64,000 nucleotides of DNA from Saccharomonospora sp. CUA-673 (GTDB lineage Bacteria; Actinomycetota; Actinomycetes; Mycobacteriales; Pseudonocardiaceae), in contig NZ_MKKE01000044.1 of the NCBI RefSeq assembly GCF_001942305.1, forward strand, positions 1 to 64,000, in the 5' to 3' direction. Shown here piece by piece: positions 35,311 through 45,302 of the stretch (its first letter is position 1; the number at the start of each line of letters is the position of its first letter). Under the pieces are notes generated by a model. That model saw nothing but the letters and a program-made list of their open reading frames with translations. It was not told where the DNA came from and made no database searches. A program made the position numbers and the translations under genes.

Positions 35311-36888
35311 CAGGGGTGACGCTGCTCGTTTTGGTGGCCCTTCCCGCTGTTGCGGCCATGGCCGGGTCGATCCGGCGGCTACGAAGCTTGGCGCCCGCGT
35401 TGGGTGCGGGTGCGGCGCTGGTGGCCACCGCGCTGGCGGGGACGCTGGCCGTGACGGTGGTAGTCGGCGGGCCGGTGGCGATGGTGCTGGCCAACCCGGA
35501 CGGGCGAGCCTGGACCGGGCTGGTGGTCGACCACGTCGGGGCGATCGTTCTGCTGCTGGTGTGCACGGTCAGCGCCGTGGTCCAGGCGTTCGCCCGCCGC
35601 TACCTGCACGGCGATCCGGCCGCGGCCCGCTTCGCTGTCGCGGCGGGGGCGCTGACCGCCGCGACCACGGTGATGGTGACCGCGGCGACTCTCGTCACCC
35701 TGGCGGTGGCGTGGACGCTGACCGGGGTGATCTTGTGCCGTCTGGTGGGGATGTATCGGCCGGCGCCCTCGGCCGTCGATGCCGCACGGCGCACCACCCG
35801 TGCCGTCGTCGCCGGGGACGCCGCGTTGTGGACTGGGGTTGTCCTCGCGGTCACGGTCTGGGGGGATCTCGACCTGCGCCACCAGGGCGACGCGGCCCTC
35901 GGCGGTGCGGTGGGCACGGTGGTGGCCTGTTCGCTGGTGGTCGCCGCGGCCGTGCGGTGCGCGCAGCTGCCCTGGCACCGATGGCTGCCGGCGACCTGGC
36001 GGCACCGACCCCGGTTTCGGCTCTGCTGCACGCCGCGTGGTCAACGCCGGCGGGGTGCTGCTGGTGAAGCTGTCGCCGATCGTCGGTGCCGCGCCGGTGG
36101 CGACACACCTGGCGTTCGCCATCGGAGCCGCCAGCGTCGTGGCCGCCACCGCGATCATGCTGACCCGCCCCGACATCAAAGGGGCGCTGGTGCACTCCAC
36201 GATCGGGCAGATGGGGTTCATGCTCATGACCTGCGGGCTCGGCCTCTACGCCGCGACGGTGGTGCACCTGGTGGCGCACGGGCTGTTCAAAGCCACCCTG
36301 TTCCTCGGCTCGGGGTCGGCCGTGCAGCGGCACGCTGGCCACACTGCGGCTCCTCCCGCGCCTCGGTTGGCTCCTGCCCGCGCAGCGCAGGTCGCTGTCC
36401 TCGCCGGGGTCGCCGCCGTCGCGGCGGTCGGGGTGGCGGCCTGGTTGCTACCCCTTCATGCCGGTGGCGTCGCGTTGTCGCTCTTCGCCGTGGCCACCGC
36501 CGCGCGGCTGGCGTGGGGCTGGCTGCGTCGTCACCCGACCGGCGGCGCGCTGGTCACGGTGGTGATCGTGCTGCCGGGCGTGGCGATCGGGTACCTGGCC
36601 CTGGTGGGCGCGGTCACCGAGCTCCTGGCCCCGAGCCTGCCCGCAAGCGGGCCCGCCGCTGTCTCGGCCTGGGTTCTCGCGACCGTGGTGGCGGTGCTGG
36701 CGGCCGGTGCGCTGCTGCTCCACCTGGCACCCGCGGTCGGTCTGGGCCGGTGGCGCGACCGGCTGTACGTGGCGGCGTTGTCCGCCGGGCAGCAGCGCAC
36801 GTACACCGCCGCCTGGGGTCACCCGCCATGGCTGGTACCGACACCGCGTCCGCGGCCGGTTCCCCAACTGGAAGGAGCTCGGGCGTGA
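35307..36888 (+). CDS. dabB: DabB-type NuoL-like subunit of an inorganic-carbon transporter (two frameshifts)
   Basis: A membrane protein related to NuoL/MrpA proton-channel subunits; as DabB it drives DabA by cation flux. About 527 residues after repair. From 35307: VLVALPAVAAMAGSIRRL and many helices up to AQLPWHRWLP; a first shift near 35990 leads to LAAPTPVSALLHAA, a second near 36035 to VVNAGGVLLVKLSPIVGAA, LTRPDIKGALVHSTIGQMGF and LVAHGLFKATLFLGSG. TPVSALLHA and HSTIGQMGFM are hallmarks of the family. Both shifts are consistent with single lost bases. A 53-residue frame links it to dabA. Confidence 0.85.
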
Positions 36889-37046
36889 CTCGCCCCCACG
36901 CGCTCGACGGCATCCCGCGCAAGCGGGTCGCCGCCATGACAGGTGAGTCACCGGCTGTCCCGCACGCGTGGCTTCCCCTGTTCTCCACGGTCGCACGTTC
37001 CGCCACTTGTCGCGTCGTGCTCGCGCAGGAGGGTTCACACTCATGA
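36885..37046 (+). CDS. Mini-ORF bridging dabB and dabA
   Basis: A 53-residue frame starting at a GTG that overlaps the dabB stop (GTGA) and ending with a TGA that overlaps the dabA ATG (ATGA). Segments: TRPHALDGIPRKRVAAM, HAWLPLFSTVARS, CRVVLAQEGSHS. No family. The four-base overlaps on both sides argue that ribosomes read through it, either as a real small subunit or as a coupling device. GAGGG for dabA lies inside it. Confidence 0.45.
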   Translation: MTRPHALDGIPRKRVAAMTGESPAVPHAWLPLFSTVARSATCRVVLAQEGSHS

Positions 37047-39671
37047 CCACCGGCCCCGCCACCAACCTCGCCCCCGATGCCGTCTCTGACGTCGCCACAC
37101 AGCAGGCGGCAGTGCGCGCCGAGATCGCCGACGCGGCCGGATTCCTGGCTCCGACCTGGCCATTGGCGGACTTCATCGCGGTCAACCCGTTGTCCGGCCT
37201 GCTGGACCGCCCGTTCGCCGACGCGGCCACCACCGCCGCGGATCTGCTCGGAGCACGAGTCACCCCAGACGAGACCTGGCTACGTGCCGCCTGGCAGCGC
37301 GGCCGGATCACCGACGACGACCTGCGCGCCGCGCTGGCCCGCCGCCACCCCACGGCGCTACAGCGGGGCCCGCTCACTCTCGGCAACCGCGCCTACGACC
37401 CGGTCGACCTGCTGGTGGCCGATCTGCACCAGGGCATCGCGTGTCCACCGCCGCGCCGTCAGGCACGCACCGCGGCCGAAGCACTGGCCCCGGAGGTGGC
37501 CGCCCTGCTCAACACCCACACGATCCAGTGGTGCGCGGCCTACCTGGACGAAGGCCAGTCCACCTGGCGGATGCCGGGTCGTGACCGCGGCTTCTACTCG
37601 GCGTGGCGGGCGCTGGCCGCCCATGACGGAACCTTGCCGCGGCCGGTGCGGGCGCGGCTGCGGCACCTGCCCGAACGCGCCGAGCACACCATCCTGGACG
37701 CGCTGGCCGCGCTCGGTGTCCCGGACGACCAGCGGACCCGCTACCTGCAGGCCCACCTGGCCTGCTTGCCCGGCTTCGCCGCCCACGTCCGGTGGCGCGG
37801 CGAGCGGCCCGACAGCGGCATCGACCTCGTCGACTACCTCGCGTTGCGGTTGGCCGTCGAAGCCGCCGCGCTCGCCGGCTCCCACGCTCCCGGCACAGCG
37901 TGGTCCTGGGCCTCCGCGAGCCGGTTCGACACCCGGCAGGCCACCGTCGACCCGCACGACCGGGCCTACCACCTGTTGGGAGCGCTGGAAGTCACCGACA
38001 CCGATGCCGCCCAACGGAGCGAGCTGGTGGAGCTGCTCGACCAGCTGCCGATCCAGCAGCGGGCGCTGGTCTGGCTGGACGCTACGAGGACCACTACCGG
38101 AGCCGGCTGCTGCTGCGCATCCTCGGCCGGCCCCAGCCCGAACTGCCCGAAGCCCCACCGCGGGCGCAGGTGGTGTGCTGCATCGATCCCCGCTCCGAAG
38201 GACTGCGCCGCCACCTGGAGGTCCTCGGCAGCTACCAGACCCTGGGCTTCGCCGGTTTCTTCGCCGTCGCCATGCGCTACCGCGACCTCGCCGGGGGTGC
38301 CGCTCGCACCCAGTGTCCCGGCCCGATCACGCCTCGCCACACCCTCACCGAGCACCCCGCCCCTGGTCGGCGCGCGCGGCCGAGCGGTCACTGGCCGGCC
38401 GCAGGGTGCTCGCCGCCGCCGAGCACTCCCTGCACGCCGCCAAGGACGACCTGCTGGCGCCGTTCGCCCTCGCCGAAGCCGCCGGCTGGCTGGCCGGGCC
38501 GCTGGCCGCGGCCAAGACCTTCACTCCCCGTGCCGCCGGCGCCACAGGCGCGTGGTGGGCCCGCCGCATCACGCCCGAGCCGCAGACCGAGATCTCCATC
38601 GCCGAGGCGCTCACCCCCGAGGAGCGTGCCGCGACCGCCGAAACCATCCTGACGTTGATGGGCCTGACCCGCGGGTTCGCGCGGCTGGTCGTGTTCTGCG
38701 GGCACCGCGCCCACACCGACAACAACCCCTACCAGGCCGCGCTGGACTGCGGCGCCTGCGGGGGACATCCCGGAGGTCCCAACGCCCGCACGGCCGCCGC
38801 CCTGCTCAACGATCCGCAGGTCCGCCTTCACCTGGCCGACCGCGGCATCACCGTTCCCGACGACACCTGGTTCGTCCCGGCCGAACACGACACCACCACC
38901 GACACCGTACGCCTGCTGGACACCCACCTCCTGCCCGCCACCCACCGCCGCGACGCTGACAGGCTCACCGCCGACCTCCGCACGGCCGGCACCCGGCTGG
39001 CCGCCGAACGCTGCGCCATCCTGCCGGGCGCACCCACCCGGCCCCGCCCGCGGCACGCGGCGCGCCACACCCGCGCCCGGGCCCGTGACTGGGCCCAGGT
39101 CTTCCCGGAATGGGGTCTCGCCGACAACGCCGCCTTCCTCATCGCGCCCCGCGCCCTCACCCGCGGCATCGACCTGCACAGCCGCGTGTTCCTCCACGAC
39201 TACGATCCCGACCTCGACCCGACCGGCACCGTCCTGGAAACAATCCTCACCGCGCCGCTCGTCGTCGCACACTGGATCAACAGCCAGTACTACTTCGCCA
39301 CCGTCGACCCGCAGTCCTTCGGCGCCGGCAGCAAAACCCTGCACAACGTCACCGGTGGGGGCCTGGGCGTCATGACCGGCCACACCAGTGACCTCCAGCC
39401 CGGCCTGCCCTGGCAGTCCCTCACCGACGGCCACCACGCCCGACATGAACCGCAACGCCTGCTCGCCATCGTGCAGGCACCCCTGCCCAGGCTGGACACC
39501 CTCATCGCCCGCCACACAATGCTGCACCACATGTTCAGCCACGACTGGATTGGACTCGCCGCACGGGAACAGCCCGACGACCCGTGGCACCGCTACACCC
39601 CCACCGGGTGGCAGCCCTGGCACCCCAGCACCGACACGCCAGCACCGACATCCCGGCAGGCGCTCCCGTGA
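37043..39671 (+). CDS. dabA: DabA-type (DUF2309) inorganic-carbon transporter subunit (two frameshifts)
   Basis: The beta-carbonic-anhydrase-like subunit of the DAB system, peripheral at the membrane, thought to trap CO2 as bicarbonate. About 876 residues after repair. From 37043: WPLADFIAVNPLSGLLDRPF, RGFYSAWRALAAHDGT; a shift near 38090 leads to VVCCIDPRSEGLRRHLE, where Cys and Asp are zinc-site residues; a second near 38360 leads to VVFCGHRAHTDNNPYQA and LDCGACGGHPGGPNAR, with the zinc His and Cys. The C-terminus has VFPEWGLADNAAFLIAPR and WINSQYYFATVDP. All four expected zinc-site positions are present. Confidence 0.87.
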
Positions 39672-39766
39672 CCGCTCCACACCACCCGATGGCGGCGTCC
39701 CACCCGGAACGACCTGTCCTAACTCCCCACGTAACAGAGCCGCTTGGAAAGAGAGGTACCCGATGA
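39668..39766 (+). CDS. Mini-ORF bridging dabA and the next gene
   Basis: A 32-residue frame (TAPHHPMAASHPERPV, then TPHVTEPLGKRGTR) whose GTG overlaps the dabA stop and whose TGA overlaps the ATG at 39763. The same double four-base overlap as the dabB-dabA bridge. It contains the GAAAGAGAGG ribosome site of the next gene. A coupling leader is as likely as a product. Confidence 0.35.
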   Translation: MTAPHHPMAASHPERPVLTPHVTEPLGKRGTR

Positions 39767-40362
39767 GCGCGCTTCTACTGATCTCAAGTGTGGACCACGC
39801 CGAGGTCGCCGTCGAGCAGGCGAGCGACTACCTGGTCCACCACCGGCGCTACGGCGGCGATCCAGCTCAGCGGGACGCCCTGCTCGGGATTTGGATCCGC
39901 CGCGAGCTTGACGCGGACCTGCCCACGTTGTTCCCGTGCGGCGAGCATGTGCAGACCTGCGGATGCGCCGTCGGGGACCCCACGGAAGGGCGCCCGCCAG
40001 CAGTGCCGGTGGGGATCCGGACCTCCTCCTCGGTGTCCGGGCTGTGGTCGCTGTGCTGGCTGGACGGTTCCGCCCTGCGCGAGGCACACAACCCCCACCA
40101 GCGACGGCGCCTGATCCTCGATGTCCTGGTGCAAGGCGCGGCGCCCGCAGCGAGCCTGCCGGGAGCGTTCTTTCCGGTCTTCGCGCACACCGACTCCCGC
40201 GACACCGTCCACGCCACCCTGACCGAACTCGGCAGCCGCTACCCGCGCCTGGTCGCGACCCACTGGTACATCGATGACCCAGAGCAGGGCATCAGTGGAC
40301 CGTGCGGCACGACCAGCGCCGGATGCCGGCTCGCACGCGGCACCGCCACGACTCGCCCCTAG
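39763..40362 (+). CDS. Hypothetical protein at the end of the DAB operon
   Basis: A 199-residue soluble-looking protein: LLISSVDHAEVAVEQASDYL, WIRRELDADLPTLFPCGEH, a Cys-rich segment CGEHVQTCGCAVG (residues about 63-75) and SVSGLWSLCWLDG. The closely spaced Cys residues could bind zinc or a cluster. It is coupled to dabA through the 32-residue frame. I do not recognise the family. Being locked into the DAB operon it may regulate or assist inorganic-carbon uptake. Confidence 0.55.
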   Translation: MSALLLISSVDHAEVAVEQASDYLVHHRRYGGDPAQRDALLGIWIRRELDADLPTLFPCGEHVQTCGCAVGDPTEGRPPAVPVGIRTSSSVSGLWSLCWLDGSALREAHNPHQRRRLILDVLVQGAAPAASLPGAFFPVFAHTDSRDTVHATLTELGSRYPRLVATHWYIDDPEQGISGPCGTTSAGCRLARGTATTRP

Positions 40363-40408
40363 CCCATCCAGCGTCCCGTCCCGTCACGTCCTCGGTCTCA
40401 GGAGCAGC

Positions 40409-41854
40409 ATGACCACGCATTCCACATCCGCACCGATCACCGTCGCCCACGGAGACGGAATCGGTCCGGAAATCATGGAAGCCACCCTTTCGGTGCTCAA
40501 CGCCGCAGGCGCGGCCCTTGACATCGACACGATCACCATCGGAGAGTCGGTCTATCAGGCTGGCAACCCCGCCGGCGTCACTCCCGAGGCGCTCGAGTCG
40601 ATCCGCCGCACGGGTGTGTTCCTCAAGGCGCCCATCACCACCCCGCAAGGCGGAGGGTTCAAGAGCCTCAACGTCACCGTGCGCAAGACGTTCGGTCTCT
40701 ATGCCAACGTCCGGCCATGCGTCGCCTACGCACCGTTCGTCGCCACCAAGCACCCTGGCATGGACGTCGTCATCGTTCGGGAGAACGAAGAGGACCTCTA
40801 CGCCGGCATCGAGCACCGCCAGACCGACGAGGTCGTGCAGTGCCTCAAGCTCATCTCCCGGCAGGGATGCGAGCGGGTAATTCGCTACGCCTTCGAGTAC
40901 GCCACAGCCTATCGGCGAACCAAGGTGACAGCGTTCACCAAGGACAACATCATGAAGATGACCGACGGCCTGTTCCACCGGGTGTTCGACGAGGTCGCCG
41001 CCGACTACCCCGATATCCAGGCAGAGCATTGGATCGTCGACATCGGTGCGGCCAAGCTCGCCGACACCCCCGAGGCGTTCGACGTCGTCGTCCTGCCGAA
41101 CCTCTACGGCGACATCCTCTCCGACGTCGCCGCCCAGATCGCCGGATCTGTCGGCCTCGCCGGAAGCGCGAACATCGGCGAGCGAGTCGCCATGTTCGAA
41201 GCCATCCACGGATCCGCCCCCCGGCGAGCCGGCCAAGACGTTGCGAATCCTTCAGGGCTGCTGCTGGCCGCGGTACAGATGCTGGTCCACATCGGACAAG
41301 CCGACGTCGCGAGCCGAGTCCACAACGCCTGGCTGCGGACCATCGAAGACGGCATCCACACCTACGACATCTACGAGCCCGATACCAGCACCTCCAAGGT
41401 CGGCACCACGGCGTTCGCGGCATCGGTCATCGACCGTCTCGGCCAAGAACCCACCCGGCTGCCGGCAACGCACTACGCCCAGCACAGGCCGATCACCGTC
41501 AAGCTCGCGGGCCGATCCGCTGCCGCCAAGACCCAGCTCGGCGTCGACGTGTTCGTCCACAGCCCAGACACCACCCCAGACGAACTCGCCGCCAAGCTTC
41601 GTCCGTTCGCCGCACCCCTGCACCTTGACATGATCTCCAACCGGGGACAGAAGGTCTGGCCAGGCGGCGCGCCCGAGACCCTGCTCACCGACCACTGGCG
41701 ATGCCGCTTCCTCGACCCGCGCGGGACCACCACCGCCGCCGAGGTCGTCGCCCTCCAGGCCCGCATGGTCGAGCACGGCATCGAACCGATCAAGACCGAA
41801 GGACTCTACGCCTTCGACGGCGAACCCGCATTCACCCGAGGCCAGGGCCAATGA
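40409..41854 (+). CDS. icd: Isocitrate dehydrogenase, Thermus-type with C-terminal extension
   Basis: A 481-residue beta-decarboxylating dehydrogenase. Blocks: VAHGDGIGPEIMEATL at the N-terminus, SLNVTVRKTFGLYANVRP (substrate-binding arginines), VIVRENEEDLYAGIEH, the metal-binding VVLPNLYGDILSDVAAQIAG and the nucleotide site FEAIHGSAPRRAGQDVANP. Residues after about 340 form an additional domain as in Thermus isocitrate dehydrogenase (about 500 residues), which distinguishes it from isopropylmalate dehydrogenases. It overlaps a possible early start of ilvD and probably forms an operon with it. NAD or NADP preference is not evident. Confidence 0.82.
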   Translation: MTTHSTSAPITVAHGDGIGPEIMEATLSVLNAAGAALDIDTITIGESVYQAGNPAGVTPEALESIRRTGVFLKAPITTPQGGGFKSLNVTVRKTFGLYANVRPCVAYAPFVATKHPGMDVVIVRENEEDLYAGIEHRQTDEVVQCLKLISRQGCERVIRYAFEYATAYRRTKVTAFTKDNIMKMTDGLFHRVFDEVAADYPDIQAEHWIVDIGAAKLADTPEAFDVVVLPNLYGDILSDVAAQIAGSVGLAGSANIGERVAMFEAIHGSAPRRAGQDVANPSGLLLAAVQMLVHIGQADVASRVHNAWLRTIEDGIHTYDIYEPDTSTSKVGTTAFAASVIDRLGQEPTRLPATHYAQHRPITVKLAGRSAAAKTQLGVDVFVHSPDTTPDELAAKLRPFAAPLHLDMISNRGQKVWPGGAPETLLTDHWRCRFLDPRGTTTAAEVVALQARMVEHGIEPIKTEGLYAFDGEPAFTRGQGQ

Positions 41855-41889
41855 AGGGCCGAGCTGACCAAGCGAAGCCGGGAGAAGAC

Positions 41890-43570
41890 ATGGACCCGCG
41901 TCACCGTAGCCGAATCGTCACCGACGGCGTCACCCGAGCACCGGCCCGGGCGATGCTGCGGGCAGTCGGGTTCGCCGACGAGGACTTCACCCGGCCGCAG
42001 ATCGGTGTGGCCGCGGCCGCCAACGACCTCACACCCTGCAACATCGCCCTGGACCGCCTGGCAGGCGCGACGGCCGACGGGGTCAGGAAGGCGGGCGGGG
42101 TGGCGATGCGGTTCTCGACCATCGCCATGTCCGATGGGATCGCCATGGGGCACCGCGGCATGCGCGCGTCCCTTCCCAGCCGGGACCTCATCGCAGACTC
42201 GGTCGAGTGTGTCATGGAGGCCGAACAACTCGACGCGATGGTCACCATCGCCGGCTGCGACAAGAGCCTTCCCGGGATGCTCATGGCCGCCGCACGCCTC
42301 AACGTACCCACGGCGTTCTTGTACGGCGGCTCCTCCCTCCCCGGGAGCTGGCAGGGTCGGCCGGTGACGATCCAGGACGTGTTCGAGGCCGTCGGCGCGC
42401 AGGCAAGCGGCCTGCTCAGCACCGACGACCTCGACGAGCTGGAGCGCGCCGCGTGCCCAGGAGCCGGATCGTGCGCCGGCATGTACACCGCCAACACGAT
42501 CGCCGCCGAAGCCGAAGCCTCGGTATCGCACTGCCCGGCTCGGCATCCGCCCCCGCCATCGACCCCACACGCCCCGGCATCGCCCACGACACCGGAGCGG
42601 CCGCCGTCGCCGCCCTGCGCGCCGGGATCCGCCCACGCGACATCCTCACCCGCGAAGCCTTCGAGAACGCCATCACCGTGGTCATGGCCCTGGGCGGGTC
42701 GACCAACGCCGCGCTGCACCTACCCGCCATCGCCCACGAAGCCGGCGTCCGCCTGACCCTCGACGACTTCGACCGGATCAGCCGACACACCCCCCACATC
42801 GCCGATCTCCGTCCCGGTGGGCGCCACGTCATGGCCGACCTGCACCAGGTCGGTGGCGTGCCCGCAGTGCTCGCCGCGCTGCTGGACGCCGGACTGCTCC
42901 ACGGCGACTGCCTGACCGTGACCGGAGCCACCCTGGCCGAGAACCTCGCCGAACTCGCAGCCCCGAAACCCGACGGTACGGTCCTCCGAACGCCAGATGA
43001 CCCGCTCCGCCCCGACGGCGGCCTGGCCATCCTCCGCGGGGCACTCGCCCCCAGCGGCGCGGTGGTCAAGATGGCCGGCCTGACCGTCGACCGCTTCCAC
43101 GGCACAGCCCGGGTTTCGACAACGAAGACGCCGCCATGGGCTACGTCTCAGGCGGTCGCCTCACCGCAGGCGAGGTGATCGTGATCCGGTACGAAGGCCC
43201 ACGCGGCGGACCGGGAATGCCGGAGATGCTCGCCGTCACCGCCGCTGTCCGCGGCACCGGCCTGGGTGACCAGGTGGCGCTGGTCACTGACGGCCGCTTC
43301 TCCGGCGCCACCACCGGCCTCTGCGTCGGCCACGTCGCCCCCGAGGCCGCTGCCGGCGGGCCGCTGGCGCTGGTCGCCGACGGCGACCCGATCATGATCG
43401 ACATCCCGGCACGCACCATCGATCTCGACGTCAACCCTGCCGAACTCGAACGACGCCGTCACCGCTGGCACCCACCCCCTGCCCCGACCGGCAACGGCTT
43501 CCTAGCCAAGTACAGCCGCCTCGTCGGCTGCGCCTCGCAGGGGGCGCTCGTCGGCGCCACCCCACGATGA
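41890..43570 (+). CDS. ilvD: Dihydroxyacid dehydratase IlvD (two frameshifts)
   Basis: Iron-sulfur dehydratase of valine/isoleucine synthesis, about 560 residues after repair. From 41890: GVAAAANDLTPCNIALDRLA, AMSDGIAMGHRGMRASLPSR, TIAGCDKSLPGMLMA (cluster Cys) and CPGAGSCAGMYTANT (second cluster Cys); a shift near 42530 leads to VVMALGGSTNAALHLPAIAH; another near 43115 leads to AAMGYVSGGRLTAGEVIVIR, ALVTDGRFSGATTG and GHVAPEAAAGGPL. The two cluster cysteines and the GRFSG motif are intact. Both breaks are compatible with lost single bases. Sits between isocitrate dehydrogenase and an InhA-like gene. Confidence 0.87.
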
Positions 43571-43809
43571 GCAGCCCCACCCGACGCAAACACCATCATG
43601 TCACGCGAGCGATCCGGCTTTTCTCCCATCGCCGTGCCGGCGGCACGGCCTGCGGGGCGCATCGGCGGTGCCGCCAGCGCCGACCGCCCTGTCGAAGGAA
43701 TCACCGCCACGACCGGACCCTGCATCCGCCGGGCCATCGACGTCCACCAAGCGGTCACGACCCACGCCTGCCGGGCCGCACACACCAACCCCCGCGAAGG
43801 AGCCGCACT

Positions 43810-44595
43810 GTGTTGGACGGCAAGCACATCCTGGTGACCGGGGTCGTCACCACCGACAGCATCGCCTTCGCCGTCGCCCGCCGCGCCCAACAACTCGGCG
43901 CCGAGGTGCTGCTCACCGGGCTCCCCCGCGATCTCGATCGGGCCCGTGCGGCGGCAGCGCAGCTCACCGGCGACATCGACGTCATCCCCTTCGACGCCAC
44001 TGCCTCCCACGACACCGCCCGGCTCACCGCAACGATCGCTGAGCGGTGGGAGAGACTCGACGGCGCCCTGCACGCCATCGCCTTCGCACCCGCCGACGCC
44101 CTGGAAGGCCCCCTACTCAACGCCCGCCCCGAAGGGATCGGACTGGCGTTCCAGACCAGCACCGTATCCCTCGCCGCGCTCGCCGCGGCGGTGAACCGGC
44201 TCGCCCCACCCTCCGGCGCCAGCCTGGTCGGGCTCGACTTCGACGCCAGCGCCGCGTGGCCGGTCTACAACTGGATGGGCGTCTGCAAAGCCGGACTGGA
44301 GTCGCTCAACCGGTACCTCGCACGCGACCTCGGGCCTGCCGGAATCCGGGTCAACCTCGTCGCGGCCGGGCCGATCCATACCCGGGCGGCCACCGGCATC
44401 CCCGGCTTCGAAGCCCTGCTCGACGCCTGGGCAACCCGTTCGCCCTTGCGGTGGGACCCAGCCGACTCGACCCCGGTGGCCGACGCCGTCTGCTTCCTGT
44501 TCTCCGACCTCGCCCGCGCTATCACCGGCGAGATCCTCCACGTCGACGGCGGCTACCACGCCATGGCCGCGCCCCTGCGCCAACAGGGATCATGA
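43810..44595 (+). CDS. InhA/FabI-type enoyl-[ACP] reductase
   Basis: A 261-residue reductase of the last step of fatty-acid elongation. Compared with mycobacterial InhA: the cofactor loop ILVTGVVTTDSIAFAVARRA, the active-site region VGLDFDASAAWPVYNWMGV with the catalytic Tyr, the Lys in CKAGLESLNRYLARDLG, and NLVAAGPIHTRA are all present. The GTG start at 43810 follows GGAG. The 239 bases between ilvD and this start hold no gene. The gene is co-directional with isocitrate dehydrogenase and ilvD. It may be an additional copy beside the housekeeping reductase. Confidence 0.83.
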   Translation: MLDGKHILVTGVVTTDSIAFAVARRAQQLGAEVLLTGLPRDLDRARAAAAQLTGDIDVIPFDATASHDTARLTATIAERWERLDGALHAIAFAPADALEGPLLNARPEGIGLAFQTSTVSLAALAAAVNRLAPPSGASLVGLDFDASAAWPVYNWMGVCKAGLESLNRYLARDLGPAGIRVNLVAAGPIHTRAATGIPGFEALLDAWATRSPLRWDPADSTPVADAVCFLFSDLARAITGEILHVDGGYHAMAAPLRQQGS

Positions 44596-45035
44596 TGGAG
44601 GTTGGGGGAGCTTACTCGAACACAAAGGACCAGGTCAGCGCCCTGGAAACACTGCGAATGAAGCTGCCGGACCTGGCTACACCGTCCCAACCGACACCGA
44701 AGCGGACAAAGCCCGGCCGCACCCGGCGACTCCCCGACGACCTGGTGCAGCAACTGATCGAGGGCTACAAGTCCGGTGCCACCGTCTACGAGCTGGGTGA
44801 TCAGTTCGGCATCGAACGTCGCACTGCGTCCGCGATCTTGCATCGCCACGGTGTTCCGATGCGGCGGCGCGGTCTGTCCGAGGAGCAGATCGACGACGCG
44901 GCCCGGCTCTACCAACAGGGGTGGTCGCTGGCCCGGATCGCCGCGCGTATGGATGTCGCCGCGGGCACCGTGCGCCAGCGCTTGTATGAGCGTGGCGTCC
45001 CGATCCGCGACATCGAGGCAGCCCCGGCCAGGTGA
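44592..45035 (+). CDS. Helix-turn-helix protein (recombinase-type DNA-binding)
   Basis: A 147-residue protein with two HTH modules of the type found in the C-terminus of serine recombinases: DDLVQQLIEGYKSGATVYEL, FGIERRTASAILHRHGVPMR, and EQIDDAARLYQQGWSLARIA, MDVAAGTVRQRLYERGVPI. The catalytic domain of a recombinase is absent. The start ATG overlaps the InhA-like gene stop. Such stand-alone HTH proteins are frequent at edges of actinobacterial mobile regions, and an IS110 element follows immediately. Confidence 0.65.
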   Translation: MMEVGGAYSNTKDQVSALETLRMKLPDLATPSQPTPKRTKPGRTRRLPDDLVQQLIEGYKSGATVYELGDQFGIERRTASAILHRHGVPMRRRGLSEEQIDDAARLYQQGWSLARIAARMDVAAGTVRQRLYERGVPIRDIEAAPAR

Positions 45036-45100
45036 CGCCCGATGACCAACACACCATCCACATCAAGCCCCCGTTACCGTTTTCGCGGCTCCTGATCAAG

Positions 45101-45302
45101 GGGGCTCCTGGTCGCCAGGTCCGGCATGACTGATGCCCCCAGTCGAGCGCATGATCCGGGGGGTGGTGTCACCGGGCTTGGTGCATCGCTGGATCGCTGA
45201 TAGGGACACGGCCGCCCGAGTGCAGGTCTCGTCGCAGGCGTGGATGCCGACCACCGGTGCGTGACTGGTGACCAGGACCGACGCGGCGAAAGGGCCTGGT
45301 AT
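45101..45302 (+). ncRNA. Candidate IS110 bridge-RNA region
   Basis: IS110-group elements encode a structured bridge RNA in the noncoding end before the transposase. Here 202 noncoding bases precede the transposase ATG and start with a CCTGG-TCG-CCAGG hairpin. The fold and the guide loops are not determined; only location, size and a hairpin support this. A related segment occurs without a transposase at 62.06 kb. Confidence 0.4.

Noticed and set aside
44046..44591. Extended N-terminus of the HTH protein through the InhA-like gene
   Set aside because: That part is Arg/Pro-rich out-of-phase sequence; the true start is the ATG at 44592 overlapping the previous stop.
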